Positions 30,175-39,577 of a stretch of DNA of 64,000 nucleotides are shown here, piece by piece. Position 1 is the stretch's first letter, and each line of letters begins with the position of its first letter. Below the pieces are notes generated by a model. It ran no database searches. It had not been told where the DNA came from and was given only the letters and a program-made list of their open reading frames with translations. This stretch comes from Microbacterium sp. 8M. Its GTDB lineage: Bacteria > Actinomycetota > Actinomycetes > Actinomycetales > Microbacteriaceae. The position numbers were made by a program, and so were the translations under genes. Location of the stretch: assembly GCF_902506375.1 (NCBI RefSeq), contig NZ_LR733284.1, forward strand, positions 1,205,147 to 1,269,146, in the 5' to 3' direction.

Positions 30175-30768
30175 ATGAAGATCGACATCATCGAGCACGA
30201 GGGTCCGTACCAGGTGGGCGTCATCATCGGCAGCCTCTCGAAGGAGTCCATCAACCGTCGTCTCGCGAACGCGCTGACCGGTCTGGCGCCCGAGGGCTTC
30301 GAGTTCTTCGAGATCTCCTACGCCGACCTCCCGCTCTACAACCGCGACTTCGATGCCGACTATCCCCAGGTCGCGCTCGATTTCAAGGATGCGGTCGCGA
30401 GCGCGGACGCGCTCCTGTTCGTCACGCCCGAGTACAACCGCTCGCTGCCCGGCGCGCTGAAGAACGCGATCGACTGGGGCAGCAGGCCGTGGGGGCAGAA
30501 CGTGTGGGCGCACAAGCCGGTCGGCGTGATCGGCGCCTCGTCGGGCGCGATCGGCACCGCCGTGGGCCAGCAGTCGCTGCGCAGCACGCTGAGCTTCCTG
30601 AACGCGCGGCAGATGTCCGCCCCGGAGGCGTACATCCAGTACACGCCGGGCCTCGTCGACGACGAGGGGCGGGTCACGAATCCCGGTACGGAGGACTTCC
30701 TGCGCCAGTTCATGACCGCCTTCGCGGAGTACACCGTCCGCGTGCTGACGGTCATCCCGCAGAGCTGA
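30175..30768 (+). CDS. NADPH-dependent FMN reductase
   Basis: This 197-residue flavodoxin-fold reductase has the FMN phosphate loop VGVIIGSLSKESINRRLA, then LLFVTPEYNRSLPGALKNAIDW, which defines the azoreductase/chromate reductase/WrbA-like family, and the GVIGASSGAIGT flavin contact. It probably performs two-electron reduction of quinones or metals for detoxification. It starts at ATG 30175, spaced 87 bases from the divergent regulator gene. Confidence 0.9.
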   Translation: MKIDIIEHEGPYQVGVIIGSLSKESINRRLANALTGLAPEGFEFFEISYADLPLYNRDFDADYPQVALDFKDAVASADALLFVTPEYNRSLPGALKNAIDWGSRPWGQNVWAHKPVGVIGASSGAIGTAVGQQSLRSTLSFLNARQMSAPEAYIQYTPGLVDDEGRVTNPGTEDFLRQFMTAFAEYTVRVLTVIPQS

Positions 30769-30847
30769 GCCGTCGAGAGGCCGTGAGCGAGGATCCGGAT
30801 CCGTCGGAGCGGATCCTCTCGCCTGACCCCGCGATAGCATCCGGTCC

Positions 30848-30982
30848 ATGGAGGACGAGGAGGGCGGCGACGCCGCCTGCTGGCTGTCGAAGGTGTGCCC
30901 GGAGTGCGGCGCGCTGCTCGACGACCCCGCCGCTCCGTGCTGGCGCTGCGGGCTGAAGCCGGGGGAGCAGCGGGAGGGCTGA
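30848..30982 (+). CDS. Small zinc-ribbon protein (44 aa)
   Basis: The short ORF encodes two close cysteine pairs, CPECG and CWRCG, 15 residues apart with aromatic and proline spacing (DDPAAPCWRC), an evident zinc ribbon. A further Cys (ACWLS) lies upstream. The N-terminus is acidic. TAGCAT at 30835-30840 is 7 bases before the ATG, the leaderless arrangement seen at many genes here, which argues the ORF is real. Function unknown. Confidence 0.65.
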   Translation: MEDEEGGDAACWLSKVCPECGALLDDPAAPCWRCGLKPGEQREG

Positions 30983-31021
30983 CCCTCGTCGGCCGGCTCG
31001 GCCCAGGACGCGTCGGCCGGC

Positions 31022-31597
31022 TCAGGATGCGTCGGCCGGCTCGGCTCGGGGCACGGTGAGCGCGGCGCGCACGACCAGTTCGATCGCGGGCCGGATCGGT
31101 GCGTCGGGCGCCACGGTGAGACGGTTCACGATGATGCCGGCGCTCATGGCGAGCAGCGCGCGGGCGGCGACGTCGGGCTCGGGCGCGCCGAGGAGCGCGA
31201 GCCGGTCGCGGGTCCAGCTCTCGAACTGGGACCGCTGGTCGCGCATCGACGGCTGGGCGTCCGGCGCGGCAGCGGTTTCGAGGAACAGCGCATACCGCGC
31301 GCGGGTGCGAGCTGCGTGCCGGCCGGTCACGTCCTCGAGCAGGCGCGTGAGCACGTCGATGAGTTCCTCGCCGTTCTCGACGGGGTTCATCGCCGCGGTG
31401 AGGTCGGCCCGCTCACGCTCGGCGATCCACACCAGGACGCCGGCGATGAGCGCATCCCGGGTGCGGAACCAGTTCGACGTGGATCCCTTCGGCAGTCCTG
31501 CGGCGGCGTCGACCCGGGCATGCGTGAGGGCGCGCACGCCCTGTTCGCCCACGAGCCGGACGGCCGCCTCGAGGGCGCGTTCGCGGGTTGTGGCCAT
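31022..31597 (-). CDS. TetR-family transcriptional regulator
   Basis: This 191-residue repressor has the N-terminal helix-turn-helix RALTHARVDAAAGLPKGSTSNWF followed by an all-helical ligand/dimer domain. It is divergent from a small membrane protein gene and a wrecked FAD monooxygenase gene, the probable former targets. TACGCT (minus strand, 31604-31609) lies 6 bases before the ATG, indicating a leaderless message. Two palindromes fill the shared 61-base promoter region. Confidence 0.9.
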   Translation of the reverse strand: MATTRERALEAAVRLVGEQGVRALTHARVDAAAGLPKGSTSNWFRTRDALIAGVLVWIAERERADLTAAMNPVENGEELIDVLTRLLEDVTGRHAARTRARYALFLETAAAPDAQPSMRDQRSQFESWTRDRLALLGAPEPDVAARALLAMSAGIIVNRLTVAPDAPIRPAIELVVRAALTVPRAEPADAS

Positions 31598-31610
31598 GCG
31601 GAGAGCGTAT

Positions 31611-31647
31611 CACTACGTCCATAGTGACATTGCACTACGAAAGTAGT
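31611..31647. promoter_or_regulatory. Putative TetR operators in a divergent promoter
   Basis: The palindromes CACTA-N6-TAGTG (31611-31626) and ACTAC-GAAA-GTAGT (31634-31647) lie between the divergent genes. The second abuts TAGCGT (31647-31652), the -10 of the plus-strand gene. The first adjoins the -10 of tetR, so one regulator could control both. Confidence 0.65.
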
Positions 31648-31658
31648 AGCGTGTGCGC

Positions 31659-32072
31659 ATGGACTACATCGTGCTCGCCGCGTGGACGATCCAGGCGGCG
31701 GTCGGAGCGTCGCTGCTCGTCTCGTGGGTGCGGCACGCGAAGGGCAGTAACGCCGGTCTCATCCTGACGCACGTGACGGCGATGATCGCGTTCGCGGTGC
31801 TCTGGGTCGTCTTCATCGTCACGGGTGCCGTGGCGTGGGGCTGGGCGGGGTTCGTGGTGCTCGTGCTGTTCATCGGCTTCGGCGACGCGACCATGGTGCG
31901 GCGTGCTCGCGCCCTGCGGGGTGAGGCGAATCCGGGACTGCGGGACTACATCCCCGCGGCACGCGTGTCACTCGCCGGACGGCTCGGCGGCCGCACGAGG
32001 TTCCACATGCTGTTCTCGGCGCTGGTCTTCTTCCCCTGCCTCGCGGTGTGCATCATCGCCACGGCCAGGTAG
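31659..32072 (+). CDS. Small four-helix membrane protein
   Basis: This 137-residue protein has four hydrophobic segments (about 3-24, 34-56, 58-78 and 113-134) with a charged loop RRARALRGEANPGLRDY between the third and fourth. I do not recognise the family. It lies under the TetR-controlled promoter. The TAGCGT hexamer ends 6 bases before ATG 31659, which favours this start over the GTG six bases upstream. Confidence 0.7.
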   Translation: MDYIVLAAWTIQAAVGASLLVSWVRHAKGSNAGLILTHVTAMIAFAVLWVVFIVTGAVAWGWAGFVVLVLFIGFGDATMVRRARALRGEANPGLRDYIPAARVSLAGRLGGRTRFHMLFSALVFFPCLAVCIIATAR

Positions 32073-32104
32073 GGCACGCCGAGCGGACGGACGAGGAGAG
32101 CATC

Positions 32105-32430
32105 ATGCAAACGCGCCGGGCGATCGTGATCGGAGCGGGCCTGGGCGGGCTCGCGCCTGCCAGGCGATCGAGGACGCCGTCGTGCTCGCCCACGCCGTGG
32201 ACCGCTCGGACGCACTGACCGACTACACCGCTGCACGGCGGACGCGGACCGCCGACGTCGTGCGGCGCTCGCACCGCATGGGTGCGATGGCGCTGCTGCG
32301 CAACCCGGCCGCGCGGGCCCTGCGCGATGCGCTGATCGGCGCCGTGGGCCGGCTGTCCGCGGACACGGCGATCCGGCAGCTCATCCCCGTCGTGGACTGG
32401 CGGCCGCTGACGACGGCTCCGCAGCGGTGA
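32105..32430 (+). pseudogene. FAD-dependent monooxygenase remnant with internal deletion
   Basis: The first 15 or so codons (after a GAGGAGAG ribosome site) encode the FAD-binding start of a PHBH-type monooxygenase, RRAIVIGAGLGGL. At about 32150-32160 the homology jumps, in another frame, to the family's C-terminal motif ACQAIEDAVVLAHAV, normally some 270 residues later and preceded by GQG. It then continues to the natural stop at 32430. So the central catalytic part, roughly 0.8 kb, is deleted and the frame is shifted. It is presumably inactive. It follows the membrane protein gene in the TetR-controlled unit. Confidence 0.8.
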
Positions 32431-32484
32431 TGCGTTCCCAGCCGCGGCGCGAGCTCGTCCGATCCGGCGCGGACCGAACGGGGC

Positions 32485-34128
32485 TCAGGCCGCCTCGAGC
32501 TCGTGCGCGTCCATGATCGTGTAGCTGTAGCCCTGCTCGGCGAGGAAGCGCTGCCGGTTCTGTGCGTAATCCTGGTCGACGGTGTCGCGCGCGATGAGCG
32601 TGTAGAAGCTCGCGGTGTGGCCCGACTGCTTCGGACGCAGCAGCCGGCCCAGGCGCTGCGCCTCCTCCTGACGGGAGCCGAAGGATCCGGAGACCTGGAT
32701 CGCGACCGACGCCTCGGGCAGGTCGATCGAGAAGTTCGCGACCTTCGACACCACGAGCAGCTCGATCTCGCCCTCGCGGAACTGCCGGTACAGCTCTTCG
32801 CGCTCGTCCACCGGTGTGGCACCGGTGATCGACGGTGCGTCGAGCGCCGCCGACAGCTCCTCGAGCTGGTCGAGATACTGTCCGATCACGAGGATCCGCT
32901 CACCGGCGTGCTTCGCGATGAGCTCGCGCACCGCGGTGATCTTCGCCGGCGCCGTCGCCGCCAGGCGGTAGCGCTCGTCGTCGGTGGCCGCGGCGTACTC
33001 GAGCCGCTCGTCCGGCGGCAGGTCGACGCGCACCTCGTAGCAGGCGGCGGGGGAGATGAAGCCCTGCGCCTCGATCTGCTTCCAGGGCGCGTCGAAGCGC
33101 TTGGGGCCGATGAGGCTGAACACGTCGCCCTCGCGGCCGTCCTCGCGCACGAGCGTCGCGGTGAGGCCGATCCGGCGCCGTGCCTGCAGGTCTGCGGTGA
33201 GCTTGAACACGGGGGCGGGCAGCAGGTGCACCTCGTCGTAGACCACGAGGCCCCAGTCCATCTCGTCGAGCAGGCTCAGGTGGGCGTACTGCCCCTTCCG
33301 CTTCGCGGTGAGGATCTGGTAGGTCGCGATCGTGACGGGCTTGACCTCCTTCATCTGCCCCGAGTACTCGCCGATCTCCTCGGGGGTGAGGCTGGTGCGC
33401 TTGATGAGCTCGTCGCGCCACTGCCGGGCGGAGACGGCGTTCGTGACGAGGATGAGCGTCGTCGTCTTCGTGGCGGCCATCGCGCCGGCGCCGACGATCG
33501 TCTTGCCGGCGCCGCAGGGGAGCACCACGACGCCGGATCCGTCCTTCGCGAACGCGTCGACCGCCTGCTGCTGGTACGGCCGCATCGTCCAGCCGTCCTC
33601 GGCCAGCGTGATCTCGTGCGGAGTGCCCGGGGTGTAGCCGGCGAGGTCCTCCGCGGGCCAGCCGATCTTCAGCAGCTCCTGCTTGATCTGGCCGCGCGCC
33701 CAGGCGTCCACGACATAGGTGTCGGGGGCAGGGTGCCCGATGAGAAGCGGCTGGATCCGCTTGTTGCCCGCCACCTGAGTGAGCACGGCCGGATCCGTCG
33801 AGCGGAGGATGAGGGCGCCCTCCTCGTCGCGTTCGATCACGAGCCGGCCGTAGCGGTTCACGGTCTCGCGGATGTCGACGGACACCGACGGCGGGACGGG
33901 GAAGCGCGACCAGCGGTCGAGGGTCTCCAGCATGTCGTCGGCGGTATGCCCTGCCGCCCGGGCGTTCCACAGGCCGAGCCGGGTGATCCGGTAGGTGTGG
34001 ATGTGCTCGGGCGCGCGCTCCAGCTCGGCGAAGATCGCGAGCTCGTGCCGGGCGCTCTCGGCGTCGGCATGCGCGACCTCGAGCAGGACGGTGCGGTCGC
34101 TCTGGACGATCAGCGGGCCATCAGACAT
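32485..34128 (-). CDS. XPB-type DNA helicase
   Basis: This 547-residue superfamily 2 helicase is homologous to eukaryotic XPB/Ssl2. Walker A is VLPCGAGKTIVGAG, the DEAH-box form is VVYDEVHLLPAP, the RED-type motif is ATLVREDGREGD, and motif VI is EEAQRLGRLLRPK. The N-terminal 150 residues form the damage-recognition-like domain. It is the actinobacterial Rv0861c/Ercc3 type, a 3'-5' helicase implicated in repair. AGTCTA (34137-34142, TAGACT on the minus strand) lies 8 bases before the ATG. The next gene upstream encodes a helicase-associated protein. Confidence 0.94.
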   Translation of the reverse strand: MSDGPLIVQSDRTVLLEVAHADAESARHELAIFAELERAPEHIHTYRITRLGLWNARAAGHTADDMLETLDRWSRFPVPPSVSVDIRETVNRYGRLVIERDEEGALILRSTDPAVLTQVAGNKRIQPLLIGHPAPDTYVVDAWARGQIKQELLKIGWPAEDLAGYTPGTPHEITLAEDGWTMRPYQQQAVDAFAKDGSGVVVLPCGAGKTIVGAGAMAATKTTTLILVTNAVSARQWRDELIKRTSLTPEEIGEYSGQMKEVKPVTIATYQILTAKRKGQYAHLSLLDEMDWGLVVYDEVHLLPAPVFKLTADLQARRRIGLTATLVREDGREGDVFSLIGPKRFDAPWKQIEAQGFISPAACYEVRVDLPPDERLEYAAATDDERYRLAATAPAKITAVRELIAKHAGERILVIGQYLDQLEELSAALDAPSITGATPVDEREELYRQFREGEIELLVVSKVANFSIDLPEASVAIQVSGSFGSRQEEAQRLGRLLRPKQSGHTASFYTLIARDTVDQDYAQNRQRFLAEQGYSYTIMDAHELEAA

Positions 34129-34194
34129 AGCGAACCAGTCTACCGGTCGCCGGTGCCGGGGCGGGCGGACGGGCGGGTCCGTCCTGCAGGCGCC

Positions 34195-36012
34195 TCAGGA
34201 TCCGGGGTTCTCGAGCGCGCGGGTGGTGAGGATCGAGCGGATCGGCAGCGTGCGTTCGACGTCGCTCGCCCGATCGCGCCCGCGCAGGCGTCCGCCGCCG
34301 AAGCCGGTCACCTCGAGCACCAGTTCGCGCGTGGTGCCGTCGGGCATCGCCACCTCCACGGCCAGCACCGCGCGCTGCTTGGCCGCGTGTTCGAGCTCGC
34401 GCTCCAGCCAGGCGGCGTCGGCGTTCTCCTCCTTGGCCTCGCGCAACCGGGCGATGAGGGTCGCGTAGCGCGCCCTGTCATCGGGGGCGGTGGGCGCGCT
34501 CGCCGCGGTGGTGCGCACGGGACGCTCGACCGCGCCGTCGGCGTCGACCAGCGCCGCCGGGTAGTGCTCGTCGGTGAGGGCCCAGAACACGGTGTCGCGG
34601 TTCACGCGGGTGGTCAGCACCGCGGTGCCGTCGGCCGTCGCCTCCGGGACGAGTCCGAGCGGGCGCAGCGCCTGGTCCACGTCGATCGCTCGCAGCAGGT
34701 GCTCGTCCGCGCTGCGCACACGCGTGCGGCCCGTCTCCGGGTCCGTCCCGACCTGCACCTGGCCGTGCCGGCTCGCGCTCTGTGCAAGCAGGTAGCGCAG
34801 CGGCTGCGGCACGCCCGTGAGGGAGATGCCCTCGAGGAAGGCCAGTACGCCCTCCTCGGTCTCGCCGGCCGAGAGCGCCCGGCTCAGGGAGTCCGCCGTG
34901 AACCGGTACGAGGAGGCCTGGCTCGCCGACTCGCGTGCCGCCATCCCGCGCAGGCGCAGGTCCAGGGCGGGCAGGAGCGGGCCGGGCGCGATCGCGGTGA
35001 GGTCGTTCTGCAGGAAGATGCGGTCCACCTCGGCCGGCACATAGGTGCGCAGCGCATCCGGGTCGGGGTCGGCGCCGAGCCGCGGGGCGCGCGCCCAGGG
35101 CGTCTCCGCGAGAGCAGCGCCGCCGGCGGTCTCCGGGTGCGGGGCTTCGGCCGCGGACACCGAGTGGTCGTCTCCGGCGGCGGATCCCGCGTCGTCCGCG
35201 ATGAGGCCGAGCAGCCGGGCCTGCCGGATCAGCGCCTCGGCGCGGTCGACCCATACCGGGTCCCACGGGTGCTCGTCCCGCCAGGAGGGCAGCGGGATCC
35301 AGCCGCCTTCCGGCGTGCGCAGCGCCTCAGGCAGCGCGGACCGGAAGCCCTCGACCAGCCGGACCCAGCGATCGAGGCCGGTCAGCCGAAGCCAGGCGGC
35401 GCCGTCCTCGGACAGGTGCAGGCTGCGGTCGATCGGCCGCAGCAGGCCCGCGCCCGTGCCCAGGGCGAGCAGGTCGTCGAGGAGCGCCGCGTCGTCGGGC
35501 AGTCCGCGCTCGACGAGGCGGCGTTTCTCCGACAGGCCGACCGTGCCTCCGGCGAGCAGCGCGAGCGGGCCCTCCTCGGCCAGCAGCAGCGTGTCGGCGA
35601 GGGTGGCGACCGTGGTGAACGCGCGTTCGGCGGCCCGGGCGACGGCGGGCTCGTCCGCCTCCCCTGGTGCCCCCGCCAGCGGCGGCGGCACCGTGCGCCC
35701 CGCGACCGCGGCGGCGACGGACGGCGGCAGCGGCCCTTCTGCAGCCGGCAGCAGGGCGAGGGCGCGCAGAGCGTCCGCGGCGGCACCCGCGTCCGCACCC
35801 GCCGCTGCATCGAGGAGTCCTGTCGCCTGCGCGCGGGTGAGCCGGGGGAGGACCTTCGCGATCGAGGCCGGGTCCAGCAGCGCCTCCGCGACGTCGAAGA
35901 AGTCGTTCCATGGCGCGTCGGGTCGCACGTCACGCTGACGGAACAGTGCGGCGAGCTGGTCGTCGGTGCGCGCAGACAGCGCCTCGGCGAGAAGGCGCGC
36001 GTGGGTGCTCAT
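34195..36012 (-). CDS. Helicase-associated domain protein (XPB partner)
   Basis: This 605-residue protein of repeated leucine-rich helices has a C-terminal part known as helicase C-terminal domain 3 (around PLLPALDLRLRGMAARESAS and LTGVPQPLRYLL). It has no Walker motifs. It is encoded next to XPB in most actinobacteria, and probably acts with it in DNA repair or transcription. Spacing to the xpb start is 66 bases. It begins MSTHARLLAEAL, with no promoter of its own evident. Confidence 0.82.
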   Translation of the reverse strand: MSTHARLLAEALSARTDDQLAALFRQRDVRPDAPWNDFFDVAEALLDPASIAKVLPRLTRAQATGLLDAAAGADAGAAADALRALALLPAAEGPLPPSVAAAVAGRTVPPPLAGAPGEADEPAVARAAERAFTTVATLADTLLLAEEGPLALLAGGTVGLSEKRRLVERGLPDDAALLDDLLALGTGAGLLRPIDRSLHLSEDGAAWLRLTGLDRWVRLVEGFRSALPEALRTPEGGWIPLPSWRDEHPWDPVWVDRAEALIRQARLLGLIADDAGSAAGDDHSVSAAEAPHPETAGGAALAETPWARAPRLGADPDPDALRTYVPAEVDRIFLQNDLTAIAPGPLLPALDLRLRGMAARESASQASSYRFTADSLSRALSAGETEEGVLAFLEGISLTGVPQPLRYLLAQSASRHGQVQVGTDPETGRTRVRSADEHLLRAIDVDQALRPLGLVPEATADGTAVLTTRVNRDTVFWALTDEHYPAALVDADGAVERPVRTTAASAPTAPDDRARYATLIARLREAKEENADAAWLERELEHAAKQRAVLAVEVAMPDGTTRELVLEVTGFGGGRLRGRDRASDVERTLPIRSILTTRALENPGS

Positions 36013-36033
36013 GGGAGAACAGCTCGCAGGGCG

Positions 36034-36309
36034 TCAGGAACGCCGGGCTGCGCGGCCTCTCCGTACGAAGCTCATGATGAGCAGCACGACGATCATGAGG
36101 AACGCGATCGGCAGGCCCCAGAACGGGAACACGCCCACGATCGGCCAGGCTCCGTGCGTGAAGTCGGCCTGCTTCATGCCGAAGGCGGTGCCGAGGATGA
36201 TCGTGAAGAAGCACAGCACCGACAGGGCCGCGAGCGTCAGCGAGCCGAACGTGAGGAACCGATCGATCCCGCGGATCTCCGGTTCGGGGGCTGGCGGCCG
36301 AGTGCTCAT
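36034..36309 (-). CDS. Small two-helix membrane protein
   Basis: This 91-residue protein has hydrophobic segments at about 22-44 and 55-82 and a basic C-terminus (VRRGRAARRS), so it probably has both ends inside. I do not know its function. On the minus strand TAGGCT (36317-36322) lies 7 bases before the ATG. This hexamer is one arm of the symmetric promoter repeat shared with the cold-shock gene. Confidence 0.75.
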   Translation of the reverse strand: MSTRPPAPEPEIRGIDRFLTFGSLTLAALSVLCFFTIILGTAFGMKQADFTHGAWPIVGVFPFWGLPIAFLMIVVLLIMSFVRRGRAARRS

Positions 36310-36312
36310 CCC

Positions 36313-36348
36313 CACCAGCCTACCCGCTCGGCGACGGGTAGGCTGGTG
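36313..36348. promoter_or_regulatory. Symmetric divergent promoter repeat
   Basis: The perfect 14-bp inverted repeat CACCAGCCTACCCG / CGGGTAGGCTGGTG has an 8-base centre. Each arm carries an outward-facing TAGGCT -10 element, 36317-36322 on minus and 36339-36344 on plus. The minus one serves the two-helix membrane protein without a leader. The plus one would give the cold-shock gene a leader of about 73 bases. Confidence 0.7.
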
Positions 36349-36423
36349 TGTGCGGGTTCCCCCGCGCACCGAGAGGATCCCGCCGGATCCTTCTTCCCCG
36401 AACGATGCAGCGAGGTTTCTGGA

Positions 36424-36804
36424 ATGCCCACCGGCAAGGTCAGGTTCTACGACGACGAGAAGGGTTTCGGCTTCATCACCACCGATGACGGCCAGGACGT
36501 CTTCCTGCACGCCACGTCCCTCCCCGCCGGGTCCACGGTCAAGGCCGGCACCCGCGTCGAATTCGGCGTGGCCGACGGCAAGCGCGGACTCCAGGCGCTC
36601 TCCGTGCGCGTGCTGGAGGCGCCGGTGAGCCTGGCGAAGGCGAAGCGCAAGCCGGCGGACGACATGGCGGTGATCGTCGAGGACCTCGTCAAGCTCCTCG
36701 ACGGCATCGGCGGCGACCTGCGTCGCGGCCGCTACCCGTCGTCCAGCCACGGCCGCAAGATCGCCGCCGTGCTGCGCAACGTGGCCGAGGACTTCGATGC
36801 CTGA
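36424..36804 (+). CDS. Cold-shock-domain protein with C-terminal extension
   Basis: This 126-residue protein has residues 1-66 as a cold-shock domain with RNP1 KGFGFIT and RNP2 VFLHATS, a single-stranded nucleic-acid binder. A C-terminal helical extension (67-126, ending VAAVLRNVAEDFDA-like) is not found in short CspA. It is the CspB-type form found in actinobacteria. A long leader separates it from its TAGGCT promoter. Its end overlaps the DUF3027 gene start by eight bases (ATGCCTGA). Confidence 0.88.
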   Translation: MPTGKVRFYDDEKGFGFITTDDGQDVFLHATSLPAGSTVKAGTRVEFGVADGKRGLQALSVRVLEAPVSLAKAKRKPADDMAVIVEDLVKLLDGIGGDLRRGRYPSSSHGRKIAAVLRNVAEDFDA

Positions 36805-37525
36805 GACCGACTCCGACGCGGTCGAGTCGGCGCCGGAGCCGCAGGCGGACGCGGTCGCGCCCGCCGTGGAGGTCGCAGTCGTCGCGGACGAGCCGCTCGA
36901 CGTGGCGCTTCCGAGCGAACGGCTGCTCGGTGCGCGCGACCTGGCGCTCGCCGCGCTGCACGAGATCACCCCTCCGGCGACGGTGGGACCTCCCGCGGGC
37001 TACCTGCCGGAAGCGGACGGCGTGATCTCGCTGCGCTTCGAGAACCGGCTCGGCGGCTATCCGGGCTGGTACTGGACGGTGTCGGTCGCCCAGGTCGGCG
37101 ACGAGGAGCCGACCGTCCTGGAGGCCGAGTTGCTGCCGGGTGAGGGCGCGCTGCTCGCGCCGGAGTGGGTCCCCTGGGCGGAGCGCCTGGCGGAGTACCG
37201 CGCGCACCAGGCGGAGCTCGCCGCGTCCGCGCAGCACGACCCGGCCGACGGGGAGCCGGAGGACGCCGACGAACTCGAAGTGGACGTGGATGCGGATGAC
37301 GCCGACGTCGACGACCTCGATGAGGACGACCTCGAAGAGGACGAGCTCGACGACGACGAGGAGAGCGCCCGGCCGCGGCTGCACGCCGGCGACCTGGACG
37401 GCGTGGACATCGACGAGCTCGATGAGTCCGCCTCCGTGGAAGGCGACTCGGACGACGAGCCATCCGGCGACGAGGACGACGACGCCGCGGACGACGACGA
37501 CGAGGACGACGCAGAGGAGGAGTGA
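36797..37525 (+). CDS. DUF3027 protein with acidic tail
   Basis: This 242-residue protein has residues 40-140 as the DUF3027 domain (ENRLGGYPGWYWTVSVAQV and APEWVPWAERLAEYRAHQAEL). The last 90 residues are almost all Asp and Glu and surely disordered. Function unknown. It is translationally coupled to the cold-shock gene, and the pairing is common in actinobacteria, hinting at a role with RNA or nucleoid proteins. Confidence 0.85.
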   Translation: MPETDSDAVESAPEPQADAVAPAVEVAVVADEPLDVALPSERLLGARDLALAALHEITPPATVGPPAGYLPEADGVISLRFENRLGGYPGWYWTVSVAQVGDEEPTVLEAELLPGEGALLAPEWVPWAERLAEYRAHQAELAASAQHDPADGEPEDADELEVDVDADDADVDDLDEDDLEEDELDDDEESARPRLHAGDLDGVDIDELDESASVEGDSDDEPSGDEDDDAADDDDEDDAEEE

Positions 37526-37539
37526 TCCTCCGGCTGTGC

Positions 37540-37586
37540 GGACATGAGAAAGGGCGCCCCTCCGGGAGGCGCCCTTTCTCATGTCC
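37540..37586. terminator. Bidirectional terminator between DUF3027 gene and serC
   Basis: A 19-base stem (GGACATGAGAAAGGGCGCC with its complement) has a small CCTCC/GGGAGG loop hairpin, between convergent stops. Confidence 0.88.
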
Positions 37587-37597
37587 GGTCTACGGCG

Positions 37598-38719
<1,122 letters not shown>

Positions 38720-38829
38720 CTAGGTGTCCGCGCGGGGGCGGCCCTGCCCGTGTGACGCCGCACGACGCGCCTGCGGGGGCCGCGGCGTCCCGTCGTCGCC
38801 CGGCAGCGCCGGCGCTCATCCGCAGAAGG

Positions 38830-38842
38830 TAGGCTTGCCTAA
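38830..38842 (+). promoter_or_regulatory. DtxR/IdeR-type operator over the promoter of the DtxR-family gene
   Basis: TAGGCTTGCCTAA contains the dyad TAGGC-TT-GCCTA and matches 11 of 13 positions of the right side of the DtxR/IdeR consensus as I recall it (TAGGCTAACCTAA). Its first six bases are also a TAGGCT -10. The regulator gene starts 42 bases downstream, which suggests metal-dependent autorepression. Confidence 0.6.
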
Positions 38843-38884
38843 CAGCAGCTCCTGCATCCGCAGCACGACCACCCAGGGGGATCC

Positions 38885-39577
38885 ATGGCCGATCTGATCG
38901 ACACCACGGAGATGTACCTCCGCACCATCCTCGAGCTCGAGGAGGAGAACATCGTCCCGCTGCGCGCCCGCATCTCCGAGCGCCTCGGGCACTCCGGTCC
39001 CACGGTGTCGCAGACGGTCGGTCGCATGGAGCGCGACGGTCTTGTCGTGGTCTCCGAAGACCGCCGGCTCGAACTGACCGAGGCCGGGCGCCGCAAGGCT
39101 GTCGACGTGATGCGCAAGCACCGCCTCGCCGAGCGGCTGCTGTCGGACGTGATCGGACTGGACTGGGCCTACGTTCACGAGGAGGCCTGCCGCTGGGAGC
39201 ACGTCATGAGCGAGCAGGTGGAGCGCCGCCTGGTCGAGCTGCTGGGCTTCCCCACGGAGTCGCCCTACGGCAACCCGATCCCCGGGCTCGACCAGCTCGG
39301 CGGAACTCCGGCCCGCACCTTCGATGAGGGCGTGATCGGTCTCGTCGAGCACATGAACACCGCCGGCACGCCGACCGAGGGCACGGTGCGCCGCCTGGCC
39401 GAGCCGGCGCAGGTGGATCCGGAGCTGCTGGAGCAGCTGCGCGAGGCTGGCGTCGTGCCGGGAGCGCGCGGCCGGTTCCGCTTCAACGAGGGATACGTCC
39501 TCATCGAGGTGGACGGGCAGGACGAGGGACTCGAGCTGCCCGTCGAGCTCGCGTCGCATATCTTCCTCGTCGCCTGA
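38885..39577 (+). CDS. Metal-dependent regulator, DtxR/IdeR family
   Basis: This 230-residue repressor has the helix-turn-helix PLRARISERLGHSGPTVSQTVGRMERDGLV. The dimer/metal domain has MRKHRLAERLL and HEEACRWEHVMSEQVERRL, where Cys and His/Glu ligands of DtxR-type sites lie. A C-terminal SH3-like domain (about 155-230) is present. With Fe2+ or Mn2+ it represses uptake genes. Presence of the Cys ligand suggests the iron-type (DtxR/IdeR) rather than MntR. AGGGGG precedes the ATG. Confidence 0.9.
   Translation: MADLIDTTEMYLRTILELEEENIVPLRARISERLGHSGPTVSQTVGRMERDGLVVVSEDRRLELTEAGRRKAVDVMRKHRLAERLLSDVIGLDWAYVHEEACRWEHVMSEQVERRLVELLGFPTESPYGNPIPGLDQLGGTPARTFDEGVIGLVEHMNTAGTPTEGTVRRLAEPAQVDPELLEQLREAGVVPGARGRFRFNEGYVLIEVDGQDEGLELPVELASHIFLVA

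Noticed and set aside
32503..36804. A 1433-codon open frame on the plus strand across the xpb region
   Set aside because: It is antisense to two well-supported helicase genes and encodes Arg/Gly/His-rich low-complexity sequence. Such frames are expected in high-GC DNA. Only its last part, the cold-shock protein, is real.
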